Assembly: GCF_017349295.1 (NCBI RefSeq)
Contig: NZ_JAFMPK010000026.1
Coordinates: forward strand, 51,379 to 115,378
Reading direction: 5' to 3'
Source of the DNA: Myceligenerans salitolerans
GTDB lineage: Bacteria > Actinomycetota > Actinomycetes > Actinomycetales > Cellulomonadaceae
Length of the DNA: 64,000 nt
Part shown: in pieces, positions 55,518 to 64,000 of the stretch
How the letters are laid out: the number at the start of each line of letters is the position of its first letter
Position numbering within the stretch: position 1 is the stretch's first letter
The notes under the pieces: model-generated
The model's database searches: none
The model's input: only the letters and a program-made list of their open reading frames with translations
Told to the model about the DNA's origin: nothing
Program-made: the position numbers and the translations under genes

Positions 55518-56105
55518 TTACGCGAGGTGGAGGACCTGCCGGGTGAGCGCCAGCGCGCCGTCCATCGGCGCGGGGTCGCGGTGGATCTTCGCCAGCACGC
55601 TGGCGCCCAGCCACAGGTCGTAGAGCGTCTGCGCCACGACGTGGGCATCACCCACGACCGACAAGGAACCGTCTGCCGTGCCGGCCACGATCATGCGCTC
55701 CACACGGCCAATGATCGCAGTCGTGCCGTCCTTCAGCGCCAGGCGCATCGGCTCCGAGAGATCGGCGACCTCCGCGCCGAGCTTGACCGCGAGGCACTTG
55801 CCTCGACAGTCCTCCAGCCCTTGCGTCGCGCGCCAGTTCTCCCAGTAGGCCATGAGCCTCGCCGCCGCCGACACCTTCGGCCGCGCGAAGATCTCATCCA
55901 TCTCGGCGAGGTACTCGGTGAAGTAGCTCTGCATCATCGCCTCGCCGAAGGCGTCCTTGGAGCTGAACCAGTGATAGAACGAACCCTTCGGCACGCCCGC
56001 GACACCCAGCACCTCGTTGATGCCCACGACGGCCCAGCCCTTGTGCGCTATGACGGCCTGGGCGGCATCAAGGATCTTCTGGCGGGTATCGATCGTCGCG
56101 GGCAC
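55518..56105 (-). CDS. TetR/AcrR-family regulator
   Basis: 195 residues from GTG 56105 (VPATIDTRQKILDAA); the longer frame to 56177 would run through the operator. The N-terminal TetR HTH is intact: AVIAHKGWAVVGINEVLGVA then GVPKGSFYHWFSSKDAFGEAM. The ligand domain contains ENWRATQGLEDCRGKCLAV with two close Cys residues, which could sense thiol-reactive compounds as in the AcrR/NemR-type group; that is inference. Likely represses itself and the pfpI gene through matching inverted repeats. Confidence 0.9.
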   Translation of the reverse strand: MPATIDTRQKILDAAQAVIAHKGWAVVGINEVLGVAGVPKGSFYHWFSSKDAFGEAMMQSYFTEYLAEMDEIFARPKVSAAARLMAYWENWRATQGLEDCRGKCLAVKLGAEVADLSEPMRLALKDGTTAIIGRVERMIVAGTADGSLSVVGDAHVVAQTLYDLWLGASVLAKIHRDPAPMDGALALTRQVLHLA

Positions 56106-56123
56106 GCGAGAACCATACCAGTG

Positions 56124-56142
56124 AGTAGACCAGTCGTCTACT
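56124..56142. promoter_or_regulatory. TetR-type operator upstream of tetR
   Basis: AGTAGAC-CAGTC-GTCTACT is a perfect 7-bp inverted repeat with a 5-bp spacer, 19 bp in all, 18 bp before the tetR start and between tetR and the divergent MFS remnant. Confidence 0.8.
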
Positions 56143-56229
56143 AATTCAAGTACGGTCGAGGACGACGACCGCAGCATCGGCGAAGCGACGCTTGAGCCCT
56201 TCGTGGTGGTCGAGCACGAACGCGATGGA

Positions 56230-56572
56230 CACCGTACTCGGCGGCGCCCCGACGAGCGGGAGCGCCAGCGCGCTGATCTCGGCGGCGCTGTTCGGCGGAA
56301 CCTTCGTCGGGATCAGTTCGCTGGCCCTCGCACTGGGTGAGCACCTGCGGCTGCCCCGAGCCGTGGCGCTGCTGACCACGGGCTACGCGAGCGGCCAGAT
56401 CGCGGGCCCGCGGCTGTCCCGACCCCTGCTGGACACGGGGTTCGAGGGACCTCTTCTGCTGGGCGCGGCCGTCATCGCGGCAGTGGCCGTCGCCGCCGCG
56501 CTGGTCCGCTTCCGCTTCCCGCACCACGTCGGACACCTGGTCGGACCCTCGGGTGAGAGCTCAGGTGCGTAG
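56230..56572 (+). pseudogene. C-terminal remnant of a YbfB/YjiJ-family MFS transporter
   Basis: About 110 codons ending at TGA 56572. The sequence ALFGGTFVGISSLALALGEH, then LPRAVALLTTGYASGQIAGP, RLSRPLL and LLLGAAVIAAVAVAAALVRF, matches the last three to four membrane helices of YbfB/YjiJ MFS proteins, which are about 390-400 residues long. The first three quarters are missing, and no signal for translation precedes it. Only the end survives, divergent from tetR; its stop overlaps the end of the convergent SDR gene by 12 bp. Confidence 0.75.
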
Positions 56573-57322
56573 GTGGGAGGCGCCGTTGAGGTCGAGAATG
56601 GCGCCAGAGGCCCAGACCGCCCCCGGGGAGGTCAGGTACAGCACGGCGTGCGCGACCTCCTGTGGCGTCCCCACCCGCCCGAACGGGCTCTCCGACCGCA
56701 CGGCGTCACCCGCCGGGCTCCCCAGTTTCTCCGCCTGCCGCTCAGAGCTGACGAATCCGGGGGCGACCGACGCCACCGCGATGCCGTGCGGCGCGAGAGC
56801 GACGGCCATCGACTGCCCGAAGGCGTGCAGCGCGGCTTTGGCAGCCCCGTACGCGGGGAACTCCGGCTCGCCGCGGAACGCACCCCGGGAGCCGACGTTC
56901 ACGATGGTCCCACCGGTTCCGCGGGCGATGATCTGCCGCGCGACGAGATACGTCACGTTTGCCGCAGCGATGAGGTCCACGTCGATCATCTCCCGCCAGA
57001 TCCGCTGCCAATCCGCGTAGTCCACGGTCTCGATCGGATGATGACGGCGCGCGCTGGGAGCGATCGCCGCGTTGTTGACGAGGACGTCGACTCCCCCGAG
57101 CGCCTCTGTCGCCGCCGCGACGATGCGCTCGCCGCTCTCAGGTCTGCTCAGATCCCCATCCACCACCGTGTGCCCCCTGCCGCTCAGCAGCTCGAGCGTC
57201 TCCTCGGCCGCCCTCCGGTCGGAGCCGTAGTGGACAGCGACCCGGTCACCACGGCCGGCAAGGGCCACCGCGATCGCGCGCCCGATCCCCCGGGACGCAC
57301 CCGTCACCAGAACGTTGGCCAT
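56561..57322 (-). CDS. SDR-family NAD(P)-dependent oxidoreductase
   Basis: 253 residues from ATG 57322 with GGAGG 8 nt upstream. Classical SDR motifs: TGASRGIGR at residues 7-15, NNAA in VDVLVNNAAIAP, the catalytic Ser in VNVGSRGAF and Tyr/Lys in YGAAK. The end GAVWASGAILDLNGASHLRT matches FabG-like enzymes. Substrate unknown. The tail overlaps the end of the MFS remnant. The TetR remnant lies directly upstream on the same strand, with the palindrome 57394-57410 between them. Confidence 0.92.
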   Translation of the reverse strand: MANVLVTGASRGIGRAIAVALAGRGDRVAVHYGSDRRAAEETLELLSGRGHTVVDGDLSRPESGERIVAAATEALGGVDVLVNNAAIAPSARRHHPIETVDYADWQRIWREMIDVDLIAAANVTYLVARQIIARGTGGTIVNVGSRGAFRGEPEFPAYGAAKAALHAFGQSMAVALAPHGIAVASVAPGFVSSERQAEKLGSPAGDAVRSESPFGRVGTPQEVAHAVLYLTSPGAVWASGAILDLNGASHLRT

Positions 57323-57393
57323 CAGACCTACCTCCACAGTTTCGCCAGGATGCACCTCGGGCAAGTGAACCACCTTGGACACCGCCACCTGTC

Positions 57394-57410
57394 GAGCGGG
57401 TCGACCGCTC
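57394..57410. promoter_or_regulatory. Inverted repeat upstream of the SDR gene
   Basis: GAGCGG-GTCGA-CCGCTC: perfect 6-bp arms with a 5-bp spacer, 72 bp before the SDR start and immediately after the end of the TetR remnant. The arm/spacer plan is that of a TetR operator. Confidence 0.5.
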
Positions 57411-57690
57411 TCAGGCGGCGATGCCGTGGAACACGGTTGTCGACCAGCGTGTCGGCAAAGGCGGTGTCCAGCGGTTCGTCCGGCAGCAGCAGCCGGTGGT
57501 ACAGGAGCCCCAGAGCTGGTCGACCACCGATCCGCAGTCGGGGCCGGCACGGAGCTGGCCGGCCTCGATCGCCGTCTCAAGTCCGCGCAAGGCCAGGTCG
57601 CGCCGCGTCGCGAGTAGGCATGCAGGCACGCCTCGCGTAGCGCGGAGTCGGTCTGGGCCTGACCGATCAGCTCGACGATGACCCCGCCCG
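57411..57690 (-). pseudogene. C-terminal remnant of a TetR/AcrR regulator, frameshifted
   Basis: On the minus strand VELIGQAQTDSALREACLHA, then RRDLALRGLETAIEAGQLRA and GSVVDQLWG, then in another frame LLYHRLLLPDEPLDTAFADT read as the ligand-binding end of a TetR protein of the kind ending in a PLYYRLL / PLD-AFA pattern. At least two frame changes break it, and no HTH is found upstream. The DNA-binding half has been lost. Confidence 0.72.
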
Positions 57691-57712
57691 TGCCGTCAGC
57701 GCTACTCCAAAC

Positions 57713-57729
57713 GCAGACGAACCGTCTGC
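57713..57729. promoter_or_regulatory. Perfect 7-bp inverted repeat
   Basis: GCAGACG-AAC-CGTCTGC at 57713-57729, in noncoding sequence just upstream of the TetR remnant. Likely an old operator or small hairpin; no partner gene is evident. Confidence 0.45.
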
Positions 57730-57824
57730 TACTGACATCGACGGGTTGGCCCGCTGCGTGCTCCCGGTGACCGAGCGCCGGTTCATCACGGACCCGTGTC
57801 CCGGGATGTCGGCACGCAGAAAGG

Positions 57825-57854
57825 CCCGGAACCGCGGGATGCTGCGGTTCCGGG
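57825..57854. terminator. Terminator downstream of nrdF
   Basis: CCCGGAACCGC (57825-57835) pairs perfectly with GCGGTTCCGGG (57844-57854) around an 8-nt loop. It lies 43 bp after the nrdF stop; on the minus strand the stem is followed by CCTTTCT. Confidence 0.75.
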
Positions 57855-57896
57855 TTTCTGGTCAGCCGCTACGGGCGCCGAGCTCCGATCAGACGA

Positions 57897-58997
<1,101 letters not shown>

Positions 58998-61133
58998 TCA
59001 GAGCATGCAGCTGACGCAGTTCTCCACCTCGGTACCCTCCAGCGCCATCTGACGCAGGCGGATGTAGTACAGCGTCTTGATGCCCTTCTTCCAGGCGTAG
59101 ATCTGCGCCTTGTTCACGTCGCGCGTGGTGACCGTGTCGGGGAAGAACAGCGTCAGGCTGAGGCCCTGGTCCACGTGCTGCGTCGCCGCCGCGTACGTGT
59201 CGATGATCTTCTCGTACCCGATCTCGTACGCGTCCTGGTAGTACTCCAGGTTGTCGTTCGTCATGTACGGCGCCGGGTAGTAGACGCGACCGAGCTTGCC
59301 TTCCTTGCGGATCTCGATCTTGGCCGGCACCGGGTGGATGGACGACGTGGAGTTGTTGATGTAGCTGATCGAGCCCGTCGGCGGGACCGCCTGCAGGTTC
59401 TGGTTGTAGATGCCGTGCTCCATCACCGACGCCTTGAGGGCCTTCCAGTCCTCCTGCGTCGGGATCTGCACCCCGGCGTCGGCGAACAGGCGTGACACCC
59501 GCTCGGTCGCCGGCTTCCACTCCTGGTCGGTGTACTTGTCGAAGTACTCCCCCGTGGCGTACTGCGACTCCTCGAACCCACCGAACTTCTTCCCGCGTTC
59601 CATCGCGAGGCGGTTGGACGCTGCGATCGCGTGGTAGGCGACCGTGTAGAAGTAGATGTTCGTGAAGTCGACGCCCTCGTCGGAGCCGTAGTAGATCCGC
59701 TCGCGCGCCAGATAGCCGTGCAGGTTCATCTGCCCCAGCCCGATGGCGTGCCCCAGCTCGTTGGCGTGCCGTACCGACGGCACCGAGTCGATGCTCGTCT
59801 GGTCGCTCACGGCCGTCAGCGCCCGGATCGCGGTGTCGATCGTCGCGCCGAAATCGGGCGAGTCCATCGCCTTGGCGATGTTCAGGGAGCCGAGGTTGCA
59901 CGAGATGTCGCGGCCGACGTGGCTGTACGACAGGTCCTCGTTGAACGTGGACGGCGTCGAGACCTGGAGGATCTCGGAGCACAGGTTCGAGTGGGTGATG
60001 CGGCCCGCGATCGGGTTCGCCTTGTTCACCGTGTCCTCGAACATGATGTACGGGTAGCCCGACTCGAACTGCAGCTCCGCGAGCGTCTGGAAGAAGTCGC
60101 GGGCGTTGATCGTGGTCTTGCGGATGCGGTCGTCCGCGACGAGCTCGTCGTACTTCTCGGAGATCGAGACGTCCGCGAACGGCTTGCCGTGGACGCGCTC
60201 GACGTCGTACGGGCTGAACAGGTGCATGTCCGCGTTCTTCTTGGCCAGCTCGAACGTGATGTCCGGGATGACGACGCCGAGGGAGAGGGTCTTGATGCGG
60301 ATCTTCTCGTCCGCGTTCTCTCGCTTGGTGTCGAGGAACCGCATGATGTCCGGGTGGTGCGCGTGCAGGTAGACCGCGCCCGCGCCCTGCCGCGCCCCGA
60401 GCTGGTTCGCGTACGAGAAGGAGTCCTCGAGCAGCTTCATCACCGGGATGACACCGGACGACTGGTTCTGGATGTGCTTGATCGGTGCGCCGTGCTCGCG
60501 GACGTTGCTCAGCAGGAGCGCCACGCCGCCGCCGCGCTTGGAGAGCTGCAGCGCGGAGTTGATGCCGCGCGCGATGGACTCCATGTTGTCCTCGATGCGC
60601 AGGAGGAAGCACGACACCGGCTCACCCCGCTGCGCCTTGCCCACGTTGAGGAACGTCGGCGTCGCCGGCTGGAAGCGCCCGGCGATCACCTCGTCGACGA
60701 TGCGCTCGGCAAGGGCCTCGTCGCCGTCGGCCAGACCGAGGGCGACCATGGAGACACGGTCCTCGAAGCGTTCGAGGTACTTCGTCCCGTCGAACGTCTT
60801 GAGCGTGTAGGACGTGTAGTACTTGAAGGCACCGAGGAACGTCTCGAACCGGAATTCCTTGGCGTAGGCGCGCTGGAACAAGGTCTTCACGAACGCGCGG
60901 GAGTACTTCCCGAGCACCTCGGGGTCGTAGTACTTGTTCTCGACGAGGTGATCGAGCTTCGCTTCCAGCGTCTCGAACTGGACCGTGTTCGGCAGGACGT
61001 GCTGCAGGAAGTACTGGCGGGCCGCCTCACGGTCCTTGTCGAACTGGATCTTCCCGTCCGCGCCGTACAGGTTCAGCATCGCGTTGAGCGCGTGGAAGTC
61101 CGGCTGAAGGTCCTCCGACGCGACCGCGCTCAC
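58998..61133 (-). CDS. nrdE: Class Ib ribonucleotide reductase alpha subunit
   Basis: 711 residues from GTG 61133 ([20 protein letters not shown]), which overlaps the nrdI stop (GTGA); a longer frame to 61265 would overlap nrdI extensively. Features: [18 protein letters not shown] with the first redox Cys, [23 protein letters not shown] with the radical Cys region, MNLHGYL, and the C-terminal thiol pair CVSC in ENCVSCML, which is reduced by NrdH. The N-terminus lacks the ATP-cone, as in class Ib. It reduces ribonucleoside diphosphates for DNA synthesis. Confidence 0.97.
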   Translation of the reverse strand: MSAVASEDLQPDFHALNAMLNLYGADGKIQFDKDREAARQYFLQHVLPNTVQFETLEAKLDHLVENKYYDPEVLGKYSRAFVKTLFQRAYAKEFRFETFLGAFKYYTSYTLKTFDGTKYLERFEDRVSMVALGLADGDEALAERIVDEVIAGRFQPATPTFLNVGKAQRGEPVSCFLLRIEDNMESIARGINSALQLSKRGGGVALLLSNVREHGAPIKHIQNQSSGVIPVMKLLEDSFSYANQLGARQGAGAVYLHAHHPDIMRFLDTKRENADEKIRIKTLSLGVVIPDITFELAKKNADMHLFSPYDVERVHGKPFADVSISEKYDELVADDRIRKTTINARDFFQTLAELQFESGYPYIMFEDTVNKANPIAGRITHSNLCSEILQVSTPSTFNEDLSYSHVGRDISCNLGSLNIAKAMDSPDFGATIDTAIRALTAVSDQTSIDSVPSVRHANELGHAIGLGQMNLHGYLARERIYYGSDEGVDFTNIYFYTVAYHAIAASNRLAMERGKKFGGFEESQYATGEYFDKYTDQEWKPATERVSRLFADAGVQIPTQEDWKALKASVMEHGIYNQNLQAVPPTGSISYINNSTSSIHPVPAKIEIRKEGKLGRVYYPAPYMTNDNLEYYQDAYEIGYEKIIDTYAAATQHVDQGLSLTLFFPDTVTTRDVNKAQIYAWKKGIKTLYYIRLRQMALEGTEVENCVSCML

Positions 61134-61582
61134 GCCGAGAGCGGTACCTGCCGGGGCTGCTGCTGTGGTTGCTGTTGCCAAAATCGTGCCAATCCGTTGC
61201 GGACGCGCGTGACGTCCTGCGCTGTGCCCAGGAGCTCGAAGGCGTACAGGTATGGGACGTCGCACTTGGCCGCGATGATGTCCCCGGCGATGCAGTACGC
61301 AGCCCCGAAGTTGGTGTTGCCTGCGGCGATCACGCCGCGGATGAACGACCGGTTGTGCTCGTCGTTCAGGAACTTACGGACCTGACGCGGGACCGAGCCG
61401 CCCTCGTTCCCCCCGCCGTAGGTGGGGACCATGAGGACGTACGGTTCGTCGACCCGCAGGAATCCGTCGGCCGGGCGGAGGGGGATCCGTCGCACCGGGA
61501 TGTCCAGCGACCCGAGGTCGAGGCGCTGCACGAATCGATGCGTGTTCTCCGAGACGCTGGAGAAGTAGACCAGGGATCCCAT
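61130..61582 (-). CDS. nrdI: NrdI flavodoxin-like reductase activator
   Basis: 150 residues from ATG 61582. FMN-binding loop [12 protein letters not shown] at residues 6-17 and [34 protein letters not shown] blocks define NrdI. It supplies the oxidant that assembles the Mn2-tyrosyl cofactor of NrdF. The C-terminal tail is unusually Gln-rich ([11 protein letters not shown]). It starts 26 bp after the nrdH stop and overlaps nrdE. Confidence 0.96.
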   Translation of the reverse strand: MGSLVYFSSVSENTHRFVQRLDLGSLDIPVRRIPLRPADGFLRVDEPYVLMVPTYGGGNEGGSVPRQVRKFLNDEHNRSFIRGVIAAGNTNFGAAYCIAGDIIAAKCDVPYLYAFELLGTAQDVTRVRNGLARFWQQQPQQQPRQVPLSA

Positions 61583-61608
61583 GTCTCCGACCCTGCCTCC
61601 ACGAGCTG

Positions 61609-61851
61609 TCAGGCGACCACCGTCTGCGTGGCGGCGAGTTCCATGATCCGGTCCGGGCGGAAGCCCGACCAGTGTGCGTCGCCCGCCACCACGACGGGCG
61701 CCTGGAGGTACCCGAGGCCGCGGACCATCTCGAGCGCGTCGGTGTCCTGTGTGATGTCGACGACCGAGTACTCGATGCCCTTGCGGTCGAGTGCGCGGTA
61801 CGTTGCGTCGCACTGGACGCACGCCGGCTTGCTGTAGACGGTGACGCTCAT
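61609..61851 (-). CDS. nrdH: NrdH-redoxin (glutaredoxin-like electron donor)
   Basis: 80 residues from ATG 61851 with GGAGGGG upstream. Redox motif CVQC at residues 11-14 in [19 protein letters not shown], and the NrdH signature [13 protein letters not shown] near the end. It takes electrons from thioredoxin reductase and reduces the NrdE C-terminal cysteines. First gene of nrdHIEF. Confidence 0.97.
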   Translation of the reverse strand: MSVTVYSKPACVQCDATYRALDRKGIEYSVVDITQDTDALEMVRGLGYLQAPVVVAGDAHWSGFRPDRIMELAATQTVVA

Positions 61852-61897
61852 GTCCGCCCCTCCCCTTGGATGCCGTTGACCTCGAAGAACATCGGTG

Positions 61898-61913
61898 GAA
61901 CTACACCGATGTG
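61898..61913 (-). promoter_or_regulatory. Second NrdR-box-like site (proximal)
   Basis: GAACTACACCGATGTG shares the eight-base core ACTACACC with the better site at 61949, 51 bp away, and keeps GTG at its end. NrdR binds paired boxes; this one is degenerate. Confidence 0.45.
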
Positions 61914-61948
61914 GTTTGCGCGAGGCCATGCCTGCCCCGCTACGGAAA

Positions 61949-61964
61949 ACACTACACCTAGTGT
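61949..61964 (-). promoter_or_regulatory. NrdR box upstream of nrdHIEF
   Basis: ACACTACACCTAGTGT is a 16-bp palindrome with ACACTA/TAGTGT arms, the known NrdR box form, 98 bp before the nrdH start. NrdR is the ATP/dATP-sensing repressor of reductase genes; its gene is not in the window. Confidence 0.75.
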
Positions 61965-62427
61965 CTGACGCTCGCCCGACAACGACATCTTGTGGTTGAC
62001 GCCGGCCAGGAACCCGTGCGAGGTGTACACCCGATCGCCGGTTTCCGCCCGCCGACCATGCTGCCACGTACCTCCCGAACCGGCTCGGAGGCACGTCCCG
62101 GACAGCGCACGAGGCGCTCGTCCGCGCCCGTCACGCACCCTCGGCGACCGACGCGGCGAGTCTCGCCACGACCTTCCCCACCCCCGCGCGACCACCCGTC
62201 GCGCAGCCCGCGCGACACCGGGGACACCTTCGCAAATAGGACGTACCGACCCGGCAACGCCGGACGATCACCGGGTGAACTCACGGCGTGTCGCACCCTC
62301 TTGGGCGTGTCTCACGGAGGTCCACGTCACAGCCCACCACCGGCGGCGGCCACCACCACCCCGACGGCCTGGACACCCGAACGCCGAGAGCCCCGGAACG
62401 AGGCCGAGAGCCCCCGGAACGCACCGC
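61965..62427. other. Stretch without a convincing gene
   Basis: About 460 bp between the nrd control region and the hairpin at 62428. Overlapping frames here are Pro/Arg-rich with no motif, no good start site and no family resemblance. I see no RNA gene or repeat. Confidence 0.6.
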
Positions 62428-62459
62428 AGCCGGGTTCCGCCGCACGGCGGAACCCGGCT
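62428..62459. terminator. Long perfect hairpin downstream of the beta-glucosidase
   Basis: AGCCGGGTTCCGCCG (62428-62442) is complementary to CGGCGGAACCCGGCT (62445-62459), a 14-15-bp stem with a very short loop, 132 bp beyond the stop of the GH1 gene (minus strand). No T-run. Confidence 0.55.
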
Positions 62460-62590
62460 CGTCCCCGCTCCCCGGCCGCTCCAGGCCCGGGGGTTCCGGT
62501 CAGACCCGCTCCCGCCGGGTCAGGTCGGCGCCCCGCACCCCGAGACCGCCCCGGCACCCCCCACGGCGCCAGCCACGGGCCGCGGCCCGA

Positions 62591-64000
62591 TCAGGCGGGG
62601 TCGATTTCGGTGATGGCGGGGAGTGTCCGGCTGGTTGTGAGGCGGCGGTACCAGTGGGCGGAGTCTTTCCAGGTGCGTTCCTGGGTGGTGTAGTCGACTC
62701 GGATGATGCCGAAGCGGCGGTCGTATCCGTAGGCCCATTCGAAGTTGTCCAGCAGGGACCAGGCGAAGTAGCCGCGCACGTCCGCGCCTTTGTCGCGGGC
62801 CTGGGCGAGTGCTTCGATGTGGTCGTGCAGGTACTGCACCCGGCGAGGGTCGTGCACGCGGGCGACGCCGCCGGTGAGGGTGACCTCGTCGTCGAACGCG
62901 GCGCCGTTCTCGGTGACCATCAGTGGCAGGTGCGGGTAGCGTTCGTGCAGTTCCATGAGCAGGTCGGTCAGGCCGGCGGGTTCGATGTTCCAGCCCATCG
63001 CGGTCCAGGGGCCCGGCTGGGGCAGGAACTCCACGTCCTCGGCCCCGATCCACGGGTTGCCCGCGGAGTCCTTGTGCCCGTCGGCCTGCTGCCGTTGCCC
63101 CTGGCCCGACCACGCCCGCACGCGAGCGGTCGAGTAGTAGTTCACCCCGAGCACGGTCAGCGGCTGCCGGGTCAGGTCCAGGTCCCCGTCGTGCACGAAC
63201 GACCAGTCGGTGAGCTCGGCCGTACGCTCGAGCAGGCCCGCGGGATAGGCGCCCTCCAGCAGCGGGCCGAGGAAGGAGTCGTTGGCGATCTGGTCGGCCT
63301 TGCGCTTGGCGTCCAGGTCGAGGTCCGAGGCCGGGTCGTCGGGCCGCACGACGTGGAGGTTCAGCGTGATCGAGACCTTCGCGTCCGCGCCCAGGACGTC
63401 ACGGATCTCCCGCACGGCCAGCCCGTGGGCCAGGTTCAGGTGGTGGATCGCGGTCAGAGCGGCCACGGGGTCGCTGATCCCCGGGGCGTGGACACCCGAG
63501 CCGTAGCCCAGCAGGGCCGTGCACCAGGGCTCGTTCAACGTCGTCCAGACATCCACCCGGTCACCGAACTCCTCGGCCATACGGCGGGCGTAGACCGCGA
63601 ACGCCTCCGCGGTCGCACGGTTCGTCCAGCCACCGGCATCCTGCAACTCCTGCGGAAGATCCCAGTGGTACAGCGTGACCACAGGCTTGACACCCACAGC
63701 CAGCAGCGCATCAAGGAGATCGGAGTAGAACCCGATCCCCTCCGCATTGAACTCACCACCCCCACCCGGCTGCACCCTGGGCCACGCGATCGAGAACCGG
63801 TAGGCATCCAGACCCAGGTCCGCGATATGCCCCACATCCTCCCGCCACCGGTGGAAATGATCATCAGCCACATCCCCCGTATCCCCATTCAACGTCTTAC
63901 CCGGCGTATGCGAGAACGTGTCCCAGATCGACAAGCCACGCCCACCCTCGCTCACGCCCCCCTCAATCTGATAAGACGCCGTCGCCGACCCCCAGACGAA
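62591..64000 (-). CDS. GH1 beta-glucosidase, N-terminus beyond the window edge
   Basis: 469 codons plus stop lie in the window and the frame is open to base 64000: the last bases read [15 protein letters not shown], the usual GH1 opening, so only about 10-25 residues are missing. GH1 motifs: acid/base Glu in [10 protein letters not shown], nucleophile Glu in [10 protein letters not shown], sugar-binding [18 protein letters not shown] and [15 protein letters not shown]. No signal peptide can be judged. It hydrolyses beta-glucosides such as cellobiose, consistent with a plant-polymer degrader. The usual neighbours (sugar transporter) would lie outside. Confidence 0.95.
   Translation of the reverse strand, partial: FVWGSATASYQIEGGVSEGGRGLSIWDTFSHTPGKTLNGDTGDVADDHFHRWREDVGHIADLGLDAYRFSIAWPRVQPGGGGEFNAEGIGFYSDLLDALLAVGVKPVVTLYHWDLPQELQDAGGWTNRATAEAFAVYARRMAEEFGDRVDVWTTLNEPWCTALLGYGSGVHAPGISDPVAALTAIHHLNLAHGLAVREIRDVLGADAKVSITLNLHVVRPDDPASDLDLDAKRKADQIANDSFLGPLLEGAYPAGLLERTAELTDWSFVHDGDLDLTRQPLTVLGVNYYSTARVRAWSGQGQRQQADGHKDSAGNPWIGAEDVEFLPQPGPWTAMGWNIEPAGLTDLLMELHERYPHLPLMVTENGAAFDDEVTLTGGVARVHDPRRVQYLHDHIEALAQARDKGADVRGYFAWSLLDNFEWAYGYDRRFGIIRVDYTTQERTWKDSAHWYRRLTTSRTLPAITEIDPA

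Noticed and set aside
56146..56379. Minus-strand 77-codon frame opposite the MFS remnant
   Set aside because: Antisense to sequence with clear transporter similarity; only a short stretch near its end looks protein-like and no family was recognised.
61990..62693. Overlapping plus-strand frames of 207 and 233 codons between nrdH and the beta-glucosidase
   Set aside because: Pro/Arg-rich, no ribosome binding site, no motif; one runs into the beta-glucosidase on the other strand.

Overview
The window is a very GC-rich actinobacterial chromosome segment. The GlgE/TreS/Mak glycogen-trehalose pathway, mycothiol gene mshB, class Ib reductase genes nrdHIEF, an Mtb-type alpha-glucan phosphorylase and frequent GTG starts suggest a Micrococcales organism (Cellulomonadaceae/Promicromonosporaceae-like). 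That placement is inference; there is no rRNA, and I saw no tRNA, transposase or CRISPR array.

Left part (1-21.7 kb), almost all on the minus strand: typA, mshB, a DUF6113-like membrane protein and a proline-rich protein running off the left edge, with a LURP-one-like gene (+) between mshB and the membrane protein. Then a complete oligopeptide ABC transporter (binding protein, two permeases, fused double ATPase), a four-gene MacB/FtsX-type ABC system whose second ATPase carries a C-terminal AbrB-like domain, citrate synthase, and dapC-fdxA.

Central part (21.7-44 kb), carbohydrate metabolism: glgP, then the coupled operon glgE-treS-mak (+), then about 11 kb of sugar-uptake genes on the minus strand: an NgcEFG-like transporter and a LacI-controlled operon of binding protein, two permeases and a GH2 beta-mannosidase. 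glgB (+) is divergent from lacI. Two LacI-type CG-centred palindromes flank lacI, one at the transporter promoter and one in the lacI-glgB gap.

Right-central part (44-53.9 kb): a CnoX/YbbN-like chaperone, a coupled three-gene operon of unknown function (two-TM proline-rich protein plus two tandem paralogous lipoproteins) divergent from a DivIVA-domain coiled-coil protein, two alpha/beta hydrolases, a small zinc-ribbon protein and a tandem FKBP lipoprotein.

53.9-57.9 kb looks like an acquired, decaying redox/stress patch: an NAD(P)-binding protein, a PfpI/DJ-1 protein, a TetR regulator and an SDR are intact, while remnants of a DUF1330 gene, a YbfB/YjiJ MFS gene and a second TetR lie between them. 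The intact TetR gene and the PfpI gene share an upstream inverted repeat, a likely common operator.

The right end holds nrdH-nrdI-nrdE-nrdF (minus) behind NrdR-box-like repeats, an almost empty 0.6-0.7 kb gap, and a GH1 beta-glucosidase cut by the window edge.
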